A stretch of 64,000 nt of DNA from JACMLX01 sp031374935 (GTDB taxonomy: Bacteria; Gemmatimonadota; Gemmatimonadetes; Gemmatimonadales; Gemmatimonadaceae): assembly GCA_031374935.1 (NCBI GenBank), contig JANMHB010000152.1:1-64000 (forward strand), in the 5' to 3' direction. This document shows, piece by piece, positions 15,799-24,745 of this stretch. How positions within the stretch are numbered: the first letter of the stretch is position 1; each line of letters opens with the position of its first letter. A program made the translations under genes and the position numbers. The notes beneath the pieces were generated by a model that saw nothing but the letters and a program-made list of their open reading frames with translations, did not search any database and was not told the origin of the DNA.

Positions 15799-18700
15799 AT
15801 GACAGACCGGTCGAAGAGCATCGCGCGGGTGCGGTTCCTTGGGGCACAACGCGTCGAGATCGGCAGCACCTGCCTGACGCCCGAGTCAGAACGCCTGTTC
15901 GCGATGATCGTGCGTCTGAGTGTGCCGTTGGGCCGCATGACGTCGCGGCAGACGATGATGGACACGCTCTGGCCCGGCTCGGATGAGGCCAATGCGCGCC
16001 ACAATCTTCGTCAGACGGTCTACAAGGCGCGCGAGCTTGGCCTCGTGATCGAGTCGGGCGAGGACGGATTGCGGCTCGACCCGCGGCATTGGTCGTGTGA
16101 TTGGGAAGATCCGGTTGGCGATGTGCCCGGCGAGTGGCTGCCGGAATACGAGCCGGAGTTCTCGGAGGACCTGCGCTCGTGGATCGGGTCGCAGCGTATC
16201 GGTGTGCACGCGATGATTCGCCCGCGCCTGATCCGGTCGCTGCAGACCGCGCGATCGGCGGGTGAACTGGTGCACGCCGATCACTATGCGGCGCAGCTGC
16301 TGCAGATCGACGAGTTGAATGAAGAGGCGACGCTGACACGTGCCGAACTGCTGGCGATGCAGGGCGCGAAGGTTGATGCGCTCAAGCTGCTGGACGCCTA
16401 CCTGCAGGAGATCGGTCGGCTGGGCTCGGGGAAGGATGCGGCGCTTCCCTCGCTGCTGTTGCGCCGTCGGATCGCGGAGAAGCTGCCGGCGGTGTCGTAC
16501 AACAACGGATCGCGGCATCACGGGACCCTGGTCGGGCGTGCCCGCGAAGCGAAGCGTCTGATCGCCGGCCTGTTCGATGCGCGTGCGGGGCGAGGCGCCG
16601 CGATCCTCGTGCATGGCAGTGACGGCACGGGCAAGAGCCGTCTGCTGCACGAGGTGAAGAAGTCGGCTGTATTGCAGGGGATGCTGATCGTGGAGTTGCC
16701 ATGCGAGAGCACACCGAGTCCCGCCCCGTTCTCGACGCTGCGCGCGATGACACAGCGGTTGCTGGTGCAGCCGGGCGCACTCGGTATTGCGCCGGAGGCG
16801 CTGGGTACAATCCGGGCCTGGCTCACAAGTGGGGAGAGTGCGCCGGACGATTGTCCGCTGGCCGAGATCGAGGACCTGTTGGCGGCCGTCTCGGAGGACA
16901 CGCCGATGCTGGTGCTGGTGGAGCATGCCGAGCGGATGGATGCGGAATCGCTGGGGCGCCTGGACCGGGTCTACCGGCGCGGGGTGTTGCGGCACCACCT
17001 GATGGTGCTGACGTCGTCGACGCTGAAGACGCCGAGCGAGTCGCCGGTGGCGCTGTCGGGAATGGAGCGACTGGCCTTGCGTCCGATGAGTCTGAGCGAG
17101 GTGCGGGCGATCGTGTCGGCGTACGCGGCGGCCGAATTGCCACGGGCGACAGCGGATCAGATTGCGTGTGCGGCGGTGTTTGCGGAAGGCAATCCGATGT
17201 ATGGGATCGAAATGCTGGGGTTGATTCTGGATGCTGGGTCGCCGGATGTGATTCCGTGGCGGGTGCAGGTGGCGGTGGAGAAGGTAGTGGGGGAGATGAG
17301 TGAGTTGGAGCGGCGGGTCGTCACTCTCTGCGCGCAGCTCAAGTCGTCGTCACGGCAGGAAGTCGTCGCAGAGTCGTTGGCGATCGACGAGACGGAACTA
17401 CTCGGCGCGATTCACTCGTTGGAGTCATCGGGAATTCTAGACTGCGTAGGTGGCGCCCTGCGTGCGCACAGTCTGCTTGCTCAGCGGGCAGCAGGGGGAC
17501 TCTCCGCAGGAATCGTTCGGATGGACTCGTTGGCCGCGGCCAGAGTGATAGAAAGGCATTGGGCGATTGGAAAGCGAGCGCAGGACCTCTATACTTGCAT
17601 CGCGCTGTTAATCAGTGCCCAGCATGAGCAGCGTGCGGCAGAGGTACTTGATAGCGGCGCTGGCAGCCTTGTTAGGAGAGAAACGGCGACTCAGATCGTG
17701 TACGAATTGTCCCGGCTTCGGGCCGGAGCGAAGACCGAACAACTGAGCGGAATGCTCGATGCTGCAATTGCACAAGTTCTCGGTGGTGTGCAGTTCAAGC
17801 TGCCAAAGCCGGATATGAGTTCGCGTCGTGCTGCTCCCTCAAGTCTTCCTCACATGCTCGACGGGGCGATCGAGCTCCAGCACTCATATTCATCACAGCG
17901 GCTTCTCGAACGAACCAGAGCAGCCGCGCGAAACCCTGACACTAGCGCGGCGGAGCGATTGACGAACGCAACGCTCGCGCTCGCGACGGCGGCGAATCTA
18001 GATGACCGCCTTGCACTAGAATCAGCCTTCGGTGCGGTGAACTCCGTAAGATTCTCACCGGGCATTAGCCGATTCGAACTGTGTCGAGCGGACGTCATCT
18101 ACTACTCATCAGTCTCAGAGCGCTCGAAGGCACTTGCGTGCTCCCGAGAACTTGCGATGGAAGCACGCAAAGTTGACGACATTGAGCAGTCCTGCAGGGG
18201 GCTGCGGAATGCGGCACAAGCATTGACTTCCTTCGGACACCCGGACGAAGCGCAAGAACTCTTGCATGAATCGCGGTCATTGGCCGCTCAACTTCACTAT
18301 CCCGCGCAGACGGTCGCGGCTGATCTACGTCTCGCCGACCTCTCAATTCTCTCAATGGACACAGAGAGCGCGCGCGCATACTTGGCGAGCGCGGCCGAAG
18401 CGATCGTTCGTCACGGGCTGACAGCCAAAACAGCGCGTGCCGACCTGTTGTACTTCCTTTGCTGGGAAGCCATTCTCTCGAATGACAATAAGCGCGCCGC
18501 GAAGTCGGCGCGCGAGTTACGCCGAATGCTTCGTGAGTTTAGAGACGGGACCGCTCGTCACTCCGTAGTATGCGCTGACCTAGTATCCTATTGTGGCCGT
18601 GCAACAGCCGAATCAAAAAGAGGCTTTCGCGACTTAAAGTCAATCATTGGGAACAAGGCCCACGCCTCATGTGAGCAGTACTACCTAGCGGCGCTTGTCG

Positions 18701-18816
18701 TATTTGCACGCTCTACAGAGAGCGAAGAGGACATCTATGATTTCGCGCGGAGTCAGCTCGATAGAATTCAGAAGAACGGCCCTGCAGTCTGGCCATTCCT
18801 TGCATCACTGCTTTAG
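15799..18816 (+). CDS. large SARP/BTAD-like ATPase regulator
   Basis: A 1005-residue cytoplasmic regulator. Residues 5-100 resemble an OmpR/SARP winged helix (RVRFLGAQRVEI, then MTSRQTMMDTLWPGSDEANARHNLRQTVYKARE). Residues about 130-250 look like a bacterial transcriptional activation (BTAD) helical domain. An AAA-type NTPase follows from about residue 250, with GTLVGRAREAKRL and Walker A HGSDGTGKSRLL near 272. The rest is TPR-like helical repeats, as in MalT/LuxR-like giant regulators. There is no C-terminal LuxR HTH, so DNA binding would be N-terminal. Base composition falls sharply from about 17.4 kb, inside this gene. A peptide gene and an HD-GYP gene converge on it. Targets are unknown. 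Confidence 0.75.
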   Translation: MTDRSKSIARVRFLGAQRVEIGSTCLTPESERLFAMIVRLSVPLGRMTSRQTMMDTLWPGSDEANARHNLRQTVYKARELGLVIESGEDGLRLDPRHWSCDWEDPVGDVPGEWLPEYEPEFSEDLRSWIGSQRIGVHAMIRPRLIRSLQTARSAGELVHADHYAAQLLQIDELNEEATLTRAELLAMQGAKVDALKLLDAYLQEIGRLGSGKDAALPSLLLRRRIAEKLPAVSYNNGSRHHGTLVGRAREAKRLIAGLFDARAGRGAAILVHGSDGTGKSRLLHEVKKSAVLQGMLIVELPCESTPSPAPFSTLRAMTQRLLVQPGALGIAPEALGTIRAWLTSGESAPDDCPLAEIEDLLAAVSEDTPMLVLVEHAERMDAESLGRLDRVYRRGVLRHHLMVLTSSTLKTPSESPVALSGMERLALRPMSLSEVRAIVSAYAAAELPRATADQIACAAVFAEGNPMYGIEMLGLILDAGSPDVIPWRVQVAVEKVVGEMSELERRVVTLCAQLKSSSRQEVVAESLAIDETELLGAIHSLESSGILDCVGGALRAHSLLAQRAAGGLSAGIVRMDSLAAARVIERHWAIGKRAQDLYTCIALLISAQHEQRAAEVLDSGAGSLVRRETATQIVYELSRLRAGAKTEQLSGMLDAAIAQVLGGVQFKLPKPDMSSRRAAPSSLPHMLDGAIELQHSYSSQRLLERTRAAARNPDTSAAERLTNATLALATAANLDDRLALESAFGAVNSVRFSPGISRFELCRADVIYYSSVSERSKALACSRELAMEARKVDDIEQSCRGLRNAAQALTSFGHPDEAQELLHESRSLAAQLHYPAQTVAADLRLADLSILSMDTESARAYLASAAEAIVRHGLTAKTARADLLYFLCWEAILSNDNKRAAKSARELRRMLREFRDGTARHSVVCADLVSYCGRATAESKRGFRDLKSIIGNKAHASCEQYYLAALVVFARSTESEEDIYDFARSQLDRIQKNGPAVWPFLASLL

Positions 18817-18897
18817 CTGTGCTAAGCGCCAGTTGCGCAGTCTAGTTCAGGACGCTCTAAGGCGCTGTGATCCGCAACGAGGAGCCTGGCCTTATTC

Positions 18898-20208
18898 CTA
18901 GCCGTTGGCGATGAGAGAAAGTGCTGGCTCTGCGGCGAAATCATTCTCGTGCGAGGCGCAAGCCAAGCGCAGAACCGTGTCTATGGTACCAGCCGTGATC
19001 AGCGCATCAAGCATCTTGGGATCAAACTGAATTCCGCTCATTCGGACAACCTCTGTCCGAATCTTTTCGGCAGACAGGCCGCGACGATAGGGGCGATCAC
19101 TCGCCATTGCATCGATCGTGTCAGCAATCGCAATGATTCGTGCAAAGACCGGAATCGCCTCGCCAGCAAGCGCATCTGGATAGCCGGAGCCATCCCAAGC
19201 CTCGTGATGGTGTCGGATCGGATCTACCGTATCTCGCAGGTGCGACGATATCCTTACGAGCTCTGCCCCCTTGATCGGATGGGACTCCATAATTGCGCGC
19301 TCTTCAGCTGTGAGCTTACCCGGCTTCGAAAGAATGGGAGCGAAGACTTCGTGAATCTTACCGACGTCATGGAGTAATGCGGCCACCGTCAGGCGCTCAA
19401 TCTGCTTGGTCGAAAGCGAGAGCGCCTGCCCCATCATTCGCGAGTACTGCGAGACCCTTCGGGAGTGACCTGAAGTATAGGGATCTCGAGCTTCCAATGT
19501 CGTGACAGTTAACTCGAGCAACTCTTTGTTGGATCTGTGTAGCTCTTCATTCGTGCTATTGAGCTGGCGTACTACGAGAATCAAGGCAGCTGCTGCGGAG
19601 GTCGCGAGCACGCCAAACTCGACATAGACCTTTACGAACACGTACACAAATGGGATCGCAACTAGATCGAGCCCGAACCCACGCAGGGTGTTCTCTTTCC
19701 ACAGCCCGAGGAAAGGCACCCGTGTCTCTGCGCTCACGACGGCCGCGACCGCAGCGGAGTTGGCGAGGAAGAACGCCATAAAGACCGCAATCAGCGCGAA
19801 AGGAGATGTGTCCCCCCCGTAGACCGCCCCGCGTGCACCAATCGCCTTGTAGGCAAAGACACTGCACGAAAGCGCTACGGCATGCTGCGCGACGTTAAAG
19901 ATCGTCTTCGCTCTACCTGTTCTTTGAACAGTCTGAGCAAGAAGTATGACGCCCGCCGCCGAGAGCACCGACAGCCAAGACGGGACCAATACGACGCTCG
20001 CAAGAAATGTCACGAACGTAGCCGACGCTGCGACTCGCTCAGACAGCGAGTACGGCATCAGTGCACCAAAGACAGAAAAAACCGCAAAGGCGATTGCGGC
20101 GTTCAGCTCTCTTGAGTCTACGCTCGGATCAAGAGCATAGAGAGTCGCGAAACTCGCTGCCCCGACGATAGACGTAATTGTGACGACAGCTGTTGTAGCC
20201 TTTCTCAA
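18898..20208 (-). CDS. membrane-anchored HD-GYP domain phosphohydrolase
   Basis: A 436-residue protein likely to hydrolyse cyclic di-GMP or a related cyclic dinucleotide. The N-terminal half (about residues 5-215) holds six to seven hydrophobic segments, a membrane sensor with no family I can name. A short helix follows (NSTNEELHRSNKELLELT). The HD-GYP domain starts at TLEARDPYTSGHSRRVSQYS, with metal ligands in ALLHDVGKI and the diagnostic HHEAWDGSGYPDAL; DRPYRRGLS is also typical. The start is TTG at 20208, preceded by GGGGGG. A 22-codon peptide gene ends 35 bases upstream on the same strand. GC content is low compared with flanking genes. Confidence 0.88.
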   Translation of the reverse strand: MRKATTAVVTITSIVGAASFATLYALDPSVDSRELNAAIAFAVFSVFGALMPYSLSERVAASATFVTFLASVVLVPSWLSVLSAAGVILLAQTVQRTGRAKTIFNVAQHAVALSCSVFAYKAIGARGAVYGGDTSPFALIAVFMAFFLANSAAVAAVVSAETRVPFLGLWKENTLRGFGLDLVAIPFVYVFVKVYVEFGVLATSAAAALILVVRQLNSTNEELHRSNKELLELTVTTLEARDPYTSGHSRRVSQYSRMMGQALSLSTKQIERLTVAALLHDVGKIHEVFAPILSKPGKLTAEERAIMESHPIKGAELVRISSHLRDTVDPIRHHHEAWDGSGYPDALAGEAIPVFARIIAIADTIDAMASDRPYRRGLSAEKIRTEVVRMSGIQFDPKMLDALITAGTIDTVLRLACASHENDFAAEPALSLIANG

Positions 20209-20243
20209 GCAGATCCCCCCGCCTCGGTCGTCTTCTTAGTACT

Positions 20244-20312
20244 TCACTGCCACGTCTGACCACCGGTAAAAGCTGCGGCAATCAATCCTGCGAATGCGGC
20301 CCAGAAACCCAT
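20244..20312 (-). CDS. short peptide gene (22 codons) upstream of the HD-GYP gene
   Basis: An ATG at 20312 follows a strong ribosome binding site, GGGAGGTGA, with 9 bases between GGAGG and the ATG. It opens a 22-codon frame ending at TGA (20246-20244). The product begins MGFWAAFAGLIAAAF and ends GGQTWQ. It is hydrophobic and possibly helical, without a cleavable signal or charge. The HD-GYP gene begins 35 bases later on the same strand, and its membrane half could be a receptor or partner. The SARP-like regulator converges on the pair. This may be a signalling peptide, a tiny membrane protein or a leader peptide. The ribosome site is the main evidence; no homologue can be cited. Confidence 0.55.
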   Translation of the reverse strand: MGFWAAFAGLIAAAFTGGQTWQ

Positions 20313-20569
20313 CTTGCGTCACCTCCCTTCAGTCGTCAGCCCTTCGCTCGCGCGTCGGACTGCTTCTTACGGTGGGCTCCGCTCGTACTACTGGCCGTAC
20401 CCGCTCAACTCCGCTCTGCCGAGGACGGGGGGATTACTCATTCTGCTTTCCACTTGCACACGCGCCTTTCGTGCCAGTGACCGACAGCTCTCCCTTCCCC
20501 GCCGCCCGCAGTGACTTCGTCACCACCACACGCAACGCCGCCGGTCACCCTGCGAGACTGCCCGACTCC

Positions 20570-21388
20570 TTACCGGACCGCCTCCAACCATCGATTCGTC
20601 GCATCCAGCACGGCCAGCGCGCCGGCCACCTCGGCACTGTCGCGGATCGCACAACTCCCGCTCAGCAACACCGATTCCCGGCCCTGGCGCGCCGTCACGC
20701 CAACAAACACGAACTCCGTCCCGAAGGCGTCCACCCGCTGCGCACCCGCCAGCGCCAGGCTCCCCGCCTTCCCCTCGGCAAAGGCAATCGCCAGCACCGT
20801 GGCCCGCGCAGCCAACTCCAGCCGCGCGGCCTCCGTCTCCAGCCCCTCTGCCTCACCCTCGAAGGACTCGTCACCCCGACGCAACGTCACGCGACATCCA
20901 AGTCCGCTGCGACTGCGCTTCACCTCCACGTCGTCGAACACATAGCGGCGGGTGCCAGCGCTCTCAGTATCGACCGCTGGCAACGGCACCGTGGCACTCA
21001 CGGGCGGCACCCCAATCGATGGCGGCGGTCCGGCAATCGCATCCACTGCCGATGGCGTCAACCGGATCCGCGGCGCATCCACCGTCGTCGCCACGCTGAT
21101 CTTCCGATGGTCAACCCGCATCCCGAGATGCGCCAGCAACGCGCTCTCGATGTTGCGCACCGTTTGCTTCGGACCGATTTCCACCGACGTGAGGACATGG
21201 ATCGCATCCACATCGCCACTCGGTGAGGCCTCGATACGCACGCTCACGACACCAGGCAGCGTCCCGAGCAACTCCTCGGCACGCGCGATGTGAATCGCCG
21301 TCGGACGTGTGGGGCCGCCGCCTGACGCAGATTGAAAGACTGACACGGTCACGTTCTTTCGCGGGTGGAAGTGCAAAAGAGCGAACAC
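20570..21388 (-). CDS. conserved-looking protein of unknown function
   Basis: 272 residues, or about 260 if the GTG at 21352 is used; no signal peptide or membrane segment. Two halves are visible. Residues 30-105 contain EELLGTLPGVVSVRIEASPSG and a segment IHVLTSVEIGPKQTVRNIESALL with ISVAT, which looks like a ferredoxin-like or ACT-type small domain. After a proline-rich linker, residues 150-270 form a strand-rich domain with RYVFDDVEVKRSRSGLGCRV and a final AVLDATNRWLEA. I do not recognise a function. The gap of 73 bases to the sigma-54 activator gene upstream leaves co-transcription possible. Confidence 0.6.
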   Translation of the reverse strand: MFALLHFHPRKNVTVSVFQSASGGGPTRPTAIHIARAEELLGTLPGVVSVRIEASPSGDVDAIHVLTSVEIGPKQTVRNIESALLAHLGMRVDHRKISVATTVDAPRIRLTPSAVDAIAGPPPSIGVPPVSATVPLPAVDTESAGTRRYVFDDVEVKRSRSGLGCRVTLRRGDESFEGEAEGLETEAARLELAARATVLAIAFAEGKAGSLALAGAQRVDAFGTEFVFVGVTARQGRESVLLSGSCAIRDSAEVAGALAVLDATNRWLEAVR

Positions 21389-21461
21389 AAGCTCCGGCAG
21401 ATGCTGCGAATCAGCCCCGGCCGTTCATTGCGGTGCAAGCTGGACCGCAGGTAAACATAAA

Positions 21462-23000
21462 TCAAGAGACGGCGTCCTCTACTGGAGCGTCGCCTCCGAT
21501 CTCCCGAATCTTCCGGTATAACGTACGCTCCCCGATTCCAAGGAGCTCAGCTGCACGACGACGATTGCCGCGCGTCTCGCGCAACGTCGCCTCGATCACC
21601 GCCCGCTCGATCTGTGCCATCGTCATCCCGGGCACAACTTCAACCGAATTCGGCAGCCGGACGCTCGGTGGTTCCACAGCCCCGCCCGTCACAAGCGACT
21701 CGGCGGGCGCTGCAGCCGGAGCCTGATCCAGCCGACGCCGCAGCTCCTCCACCTGCACCTTGAGCTCCACCAGATTGCGCAGAATGAACTCGAGCTCGGC
21801 TGCCCCCATCACCTGATTCGGATCGCCCGACGTCCGCGAGCCTGGCAACGCCGGCAACCGCACCGGCAGCAGCCGCGTCAGCCCGTCCCGGATCTGCGGC
21901 GGAATCCCCGCCACACCGATCTCGTGCCCCGGCGACAGCACCACCATGCTCTCGACCAGGTTCCGCAACTCACGCACATTTCCAGGCCACGAATAGCGCG
22001 ACAGCAGCTCCATCGCCTCGGCCGAGATGCCGTGGAAGGCCTTGTCGTGCCGCCGCGAGAACTCCGCGATGAAGCGACGCACCAGGACCGGGATGTCGGC
22101 CTTCCGCTCGCGCAACGGCGGCAGATACATGCTGAGGACATTCAGCCGGTAATACAGGTCCGACCGGAAGGCCCCCTCTTCCACCAACTCCCGCAGCGGC
22201 CGATTCGTCGCGGCGATCACACGCACGTTCACCGGAATGCTCTGCACCCCGCCCACGCGCGTCACTTCGCGCTCCTCGAGCACGCGCAGCAGCTTCACCT
22301 GCGTCGATGGCGGGATGTCGCCGATCTCATCGAGGAACAACGTGCCGCCATCGGCCAGCTCGAACCGGCCCAGCCGACGTTCCGCCGCACCGGTGAAGGC
22401 GCCCTTCTCATGCCCGAACAACTCACTCTCGAGCAGCGTCTCAGCCAGCGCGCCCACGTTCACGCCGATGAACGGCTTGTTCCGGCGGGGGCCGAGCCGA
22501 TGGATACCACGGGCGACCAACTCCTTGCCGGTGCCACTCTCCCCTTCGATCAGGACCGTGCTGCTGACGGGGGCAATCTGCTCGATCTTGACCAGCACTT
22601 CGCGCAGCGCTTCCGTGTCGCCACTGAGCCCGGTCTCCTGACTCAGCCGGCGCCGCTCGAGCAGGCGACGCACCACCGGCGCCACATCCTCGGCCGCCAC
22701 CGGCTTCGTCAGCACATCGGCGTATCCGATCGTGCGCAGCCGATCGCGCATGCCGGGTTCGTCGACGTCAGCCAGGCCAACCACCGGCACGCCGGCCCAC
22801 AGCTCCTCGCGCACCACCTGCACGTTGCCGGTGTCGAACAACGCACCGGTGATCACGACCACATCGGGTTCGAAACGCTCGAGCGTTCCCCGCACATCAT
22901 CCAACGGCGAGACCAGCTCAGTGGTGGTGCCGGCAGCCTCGAGCAACGCGTTGAGCCGCACCGCAGGCTCCACGTCGGTGAGCGTGATGAGAACCTTCAC
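21462..23000 (-). CDS. sigma-54 dependent activator with a degenerate receiver domain
   Basis: A 512-residue NtrC-family activator. Residues 1-115 resemble a response-regulator receiver but lack the phospho-acceptor: the usual D in the third strand is absent (PDVVVITGALFD), and the acidic pair is reduced to TD (ITLTDVEP). The Lys in VLTKPV remains. The AAA domain is intact, with Walker A EGESGTGKE, the sigma-54-contacting GAFTGA and Walker B GGTLFLDEIGD. The C-terminal Fis-type HTH is present (RRRAAELLGIGERTLYRKIREIG). It probably acts without phosphorylation. It follows gcvT by 6 bases, and no partner kinase is adjacent. Confidence 0.88.
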   Translation of the reverse strand: MKVLITLTDVEPAVRLNALLEAAGTTTELVSPLDDVRGTLERFEPDVVVITGALFDTGNVQVVREELWAGVPVVGLADVDEPGMRDRLRTIGYADVLTKPVAAEDVAPVVRRLLERRRLSQETGLSGDTEALREVLVKIEQIAPVSSTVLIEGESGTGKELVARGIHRLGPRRNKPFIGVNVGALAETLLESELFGHEKGAFTGAAERRLGRFELADGGTLFLDEIGDIPPSTQVKLLRVLEEREVTRVGGVQSIPVNVRVIAATNRPLRELVEEGAFRSDLYYRLNVLSMYLPPLRERKADIPVLVRRFIAEFSRRHDKAFHGISAEAMELLSRYSWPGNVRELRNLVESMVVLSPGHEIGVAGIPPQIRDGLTRLLPVRLPALPGSRTSGDPNQVMGAAELEFILRNLVELKVQVEELRRRLDQAPAAAPAESLVTGGAVEPPSVRLPNSVEVVPGMTMAQIERAVIEATLRETRGNRRRAAELLGIGERTLYRKIREIGGDAPVEDAVS

Positions 23001-23006
23001 CTGACG

Positions 23007-24119
23007 CTACTTCTTCGCCGAGCCGTTGGGCCAGAACGGCAGCGCCGCGACGGTGGCGGTGACCGGTGTGCCGCGCACCTCCACCTGAAACGTCGTCCCG
23101 ATGCTCGCGTGATCGGCAGGGAGATAGCAGGTCCCGATCGGGATCCCGACGCTCGGCCCCACCGTGCCGCTGCAGACGACACCACACGCCTCGCCATCAA
23201 TGGATACCGGCATCCCGTGACGCGGCACCGTGCGCACTGGCATGGTGAAGCCCACCAGCTTGCGCGGTACGCCGGCCATCTTCTGCGCGACGAGGGCCTC
23301 GCGGCCGACGAAGCGCTCCTTGGCCGTGAGCTTCACCAGCCACGCCAGGTTGGCTTCCCAGGGCGTGACCGTCTCGTCGATATCGTTGCCGTAGAGCGCC
23401 ATGCCCATCTCGAGGCGCAGCGTGTCGCGGGCGCCGAGACCGGCCGGCGTCACGTCGCCGCCGGACATCAGGGCTGCCCACATCGCCGGCGCCTGCGCAT
23501 CGGGGAAGTACAGCTCGAAGCCGTCCTCGCCGGTGTAGCCGGTGCGACTGACGATCACGTGGTCGATACCCGCCACCGTGCCGACGGCAAAGTGATAGTA
23601 CTTGATTGCGCCCAGATCGACCGTGGTGTGTCGCGACAGAATCGTCGGCGCGTTCGGTCCCTGCAGCGCCAACAACGCGGTCGCCGCGCTGACATCGACG
23701 AGCTGCGCATCGAACTGCGACAGATGGGGCGAGATGTGCGCCCAGTCCTTGGCGATGTTCGACGCGTTGACCACCAGCATCAGCCGGTCCTCGAACCGGT
23801 AGACCAGGCAATCGTCCTCGATCGTTCCGCGGTCGTTGCAGAACGTCGAGTAGTGCGCCTGCCCGATGGCAAGCTTCGATACATCGTTGGTAGTGACGTG
23901 ATTCACGAACGCAATCGCCCCGGGCCCCGTCACGAGGAACTCGCCCATGTGGCTGACGTCGAACAGGCCGCAGGCCTTCCGCACCGCGTGATGCTCGGCC
24001 GTGATGCCACCCGGGTACTGCACGGGCATCTCGAAGCCGGCGAAAGGAACGATCTTGGCGCCCAGCGCGACGTGGGTGTCGTAGAGCGCCGTGCGCTGGA
24101 GCGTGTGAGGAGCGGACAT
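23007..24119 (-). CDS. gcvT: glycine cleavage system T protein (aminomethyltransferase)
   Basis: A 370-residue enzyme that transfers the methylene group from aminomethylated H protein to tetrahydrofolate, releasing ammonia. Family features are the N-terminal RTALYDTHVALGAKIVPFAGFEMPVQY, CGLFDVSHMGEF, and the folate-site region RTGYTGEDGFELY. The C-terminal barrel has the usual GEACGVVCSGTVGPS. Length matches the family. gcvH and gcvP are not in the window. The sigma-54 activator gene follows 6 bases downstream. Confidence 0.95.
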   Translation of the reverse strand: MSAPHTLQRTALYDTHVALGAKIVPFAGFEMPVQYPGGITAEHHAVRKACGLFDVSHMGEFLVTGPGAIAFVNHVTTNDVSKLAIGQAHYSTFCNDRGTIEDDCLVYRFEDRLMLVVNASNIAKDWAHISPHLSQFDAQLVDVSAATALLALQGPNAPTILSRHTTVDLGAIKYYHFAVGTVAGIDHVIVSRTGYTGEDGFELYFPDAQAPAMWAALMSGGDVTPAGLGARDTLRLEMGMALYGNDIDETVTPWEANLAWLVKLTAKERFVGREALVAQKMAGVPRKLVGFTMPVRTVPRHGMPVSIDGEACGVVCSGTVGPSVGIPIGTCYLPADHASIGTTFQVEVRGTPVTATVAALPFWPNGSAKK

Positions 24120-24214
24120 GGCGGGAAGGCAGGAGGAAGTGCCGAACTGGCAGACGGGAAAACTACACCCGTGTCTGCCCGCCGTCAGGACGCGGCCTTC
24201 GTCCCGCCAACGGC

Positions 24215-24676
24215 CTACAGTGCAGCCAGTGCCGCGGCAACCTCGTCGGCGTGTCCGGCCGGTTTCACCTTCTCGAAGACCTGGCGCAGGATGCCCTTGG
24301 CATCGATCAGGAAAGTCGTGCGCTCGACACCCATGTACTTCCGCCCATACATGCTCTTCTCCTTCCAGACCCCGTACTTCTCGGCGACGGCATGTTCGGT
24401 GTCGGCCAGGAGCGTGAACGGCAGGTCGTACTTGGCCTTGAACTTCTGGTGGCTCTTCACGCTGTCGGGGCTCACGCCGAGGATGACGGCGCTGCCCTTG
24501 GTGAAGCGCGGAATCAGGTCACGGAACTCGCAGGCTTCGGTGGTGCAGCCGGAGGTGTCGTCCTTGGGATAGAAGTAGAGCACGACGGTCTTTCCCTTGA
24601 GGTCCTTCAACGAAAGCGTCTCGCCGGTGTCGGTGTCGAGCGTGAAGGCCGGTGCGGCTTTTCCGATGGCAGGCAT
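24215..24676 (-). CDS. bcp: thioredoxin-dependent peroxiredoxin, BCP type
   Basis: A 153-residue BCP/PrxQ peroxiredoxin that reduces hydroperoxides. The peroxidatic Cys is in YPKDDTSGCTTEACEFRD (PxxxTxxC pattern) and the second Cys, five residues on in TTEACEF, is the usual PrxQ resolving Cys. The FTLDTDTGETLSLKDLKGKTVVL start and GVERTTFLIDAKG near the end are typical. It lies between argF and gcvT with moderate gaps, so it may have its own promoter. Confidence 0.95.
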   Translation of the reverse strand: MPAIGKAAPAFTLDTDTGETLSLKDLKGKTVVLYFYPKDDTSGCTTEACEFRDLIPRFTKGSAVILGVSPDSVKSHQKFKAKYDLPFTLLADTEHAVAEKYGVWKEKSMYGRKYMGVERTTFLIDAKGILRQVFEKVKPAGHADEVAAALAAL

Positions 24677-24745
24677 GGGTGTCGTGGGCTGAGATGGGTG
24701 TGACTGCGGCGCCTGAGGCTGCGGTGCGCAGAAGATGACGAATGA

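Noticed and set aside
24120..24214. Possible glycine riboswitch before gcvT
   Set aside because: No tandem aptamer pattern was found in the short gap.
21924..24572. 882-residue open frame on the plus strand
   Set aside because: Antisense to the sigma-54 activator, gcvT and bcp; no domain and typical shadow composition.
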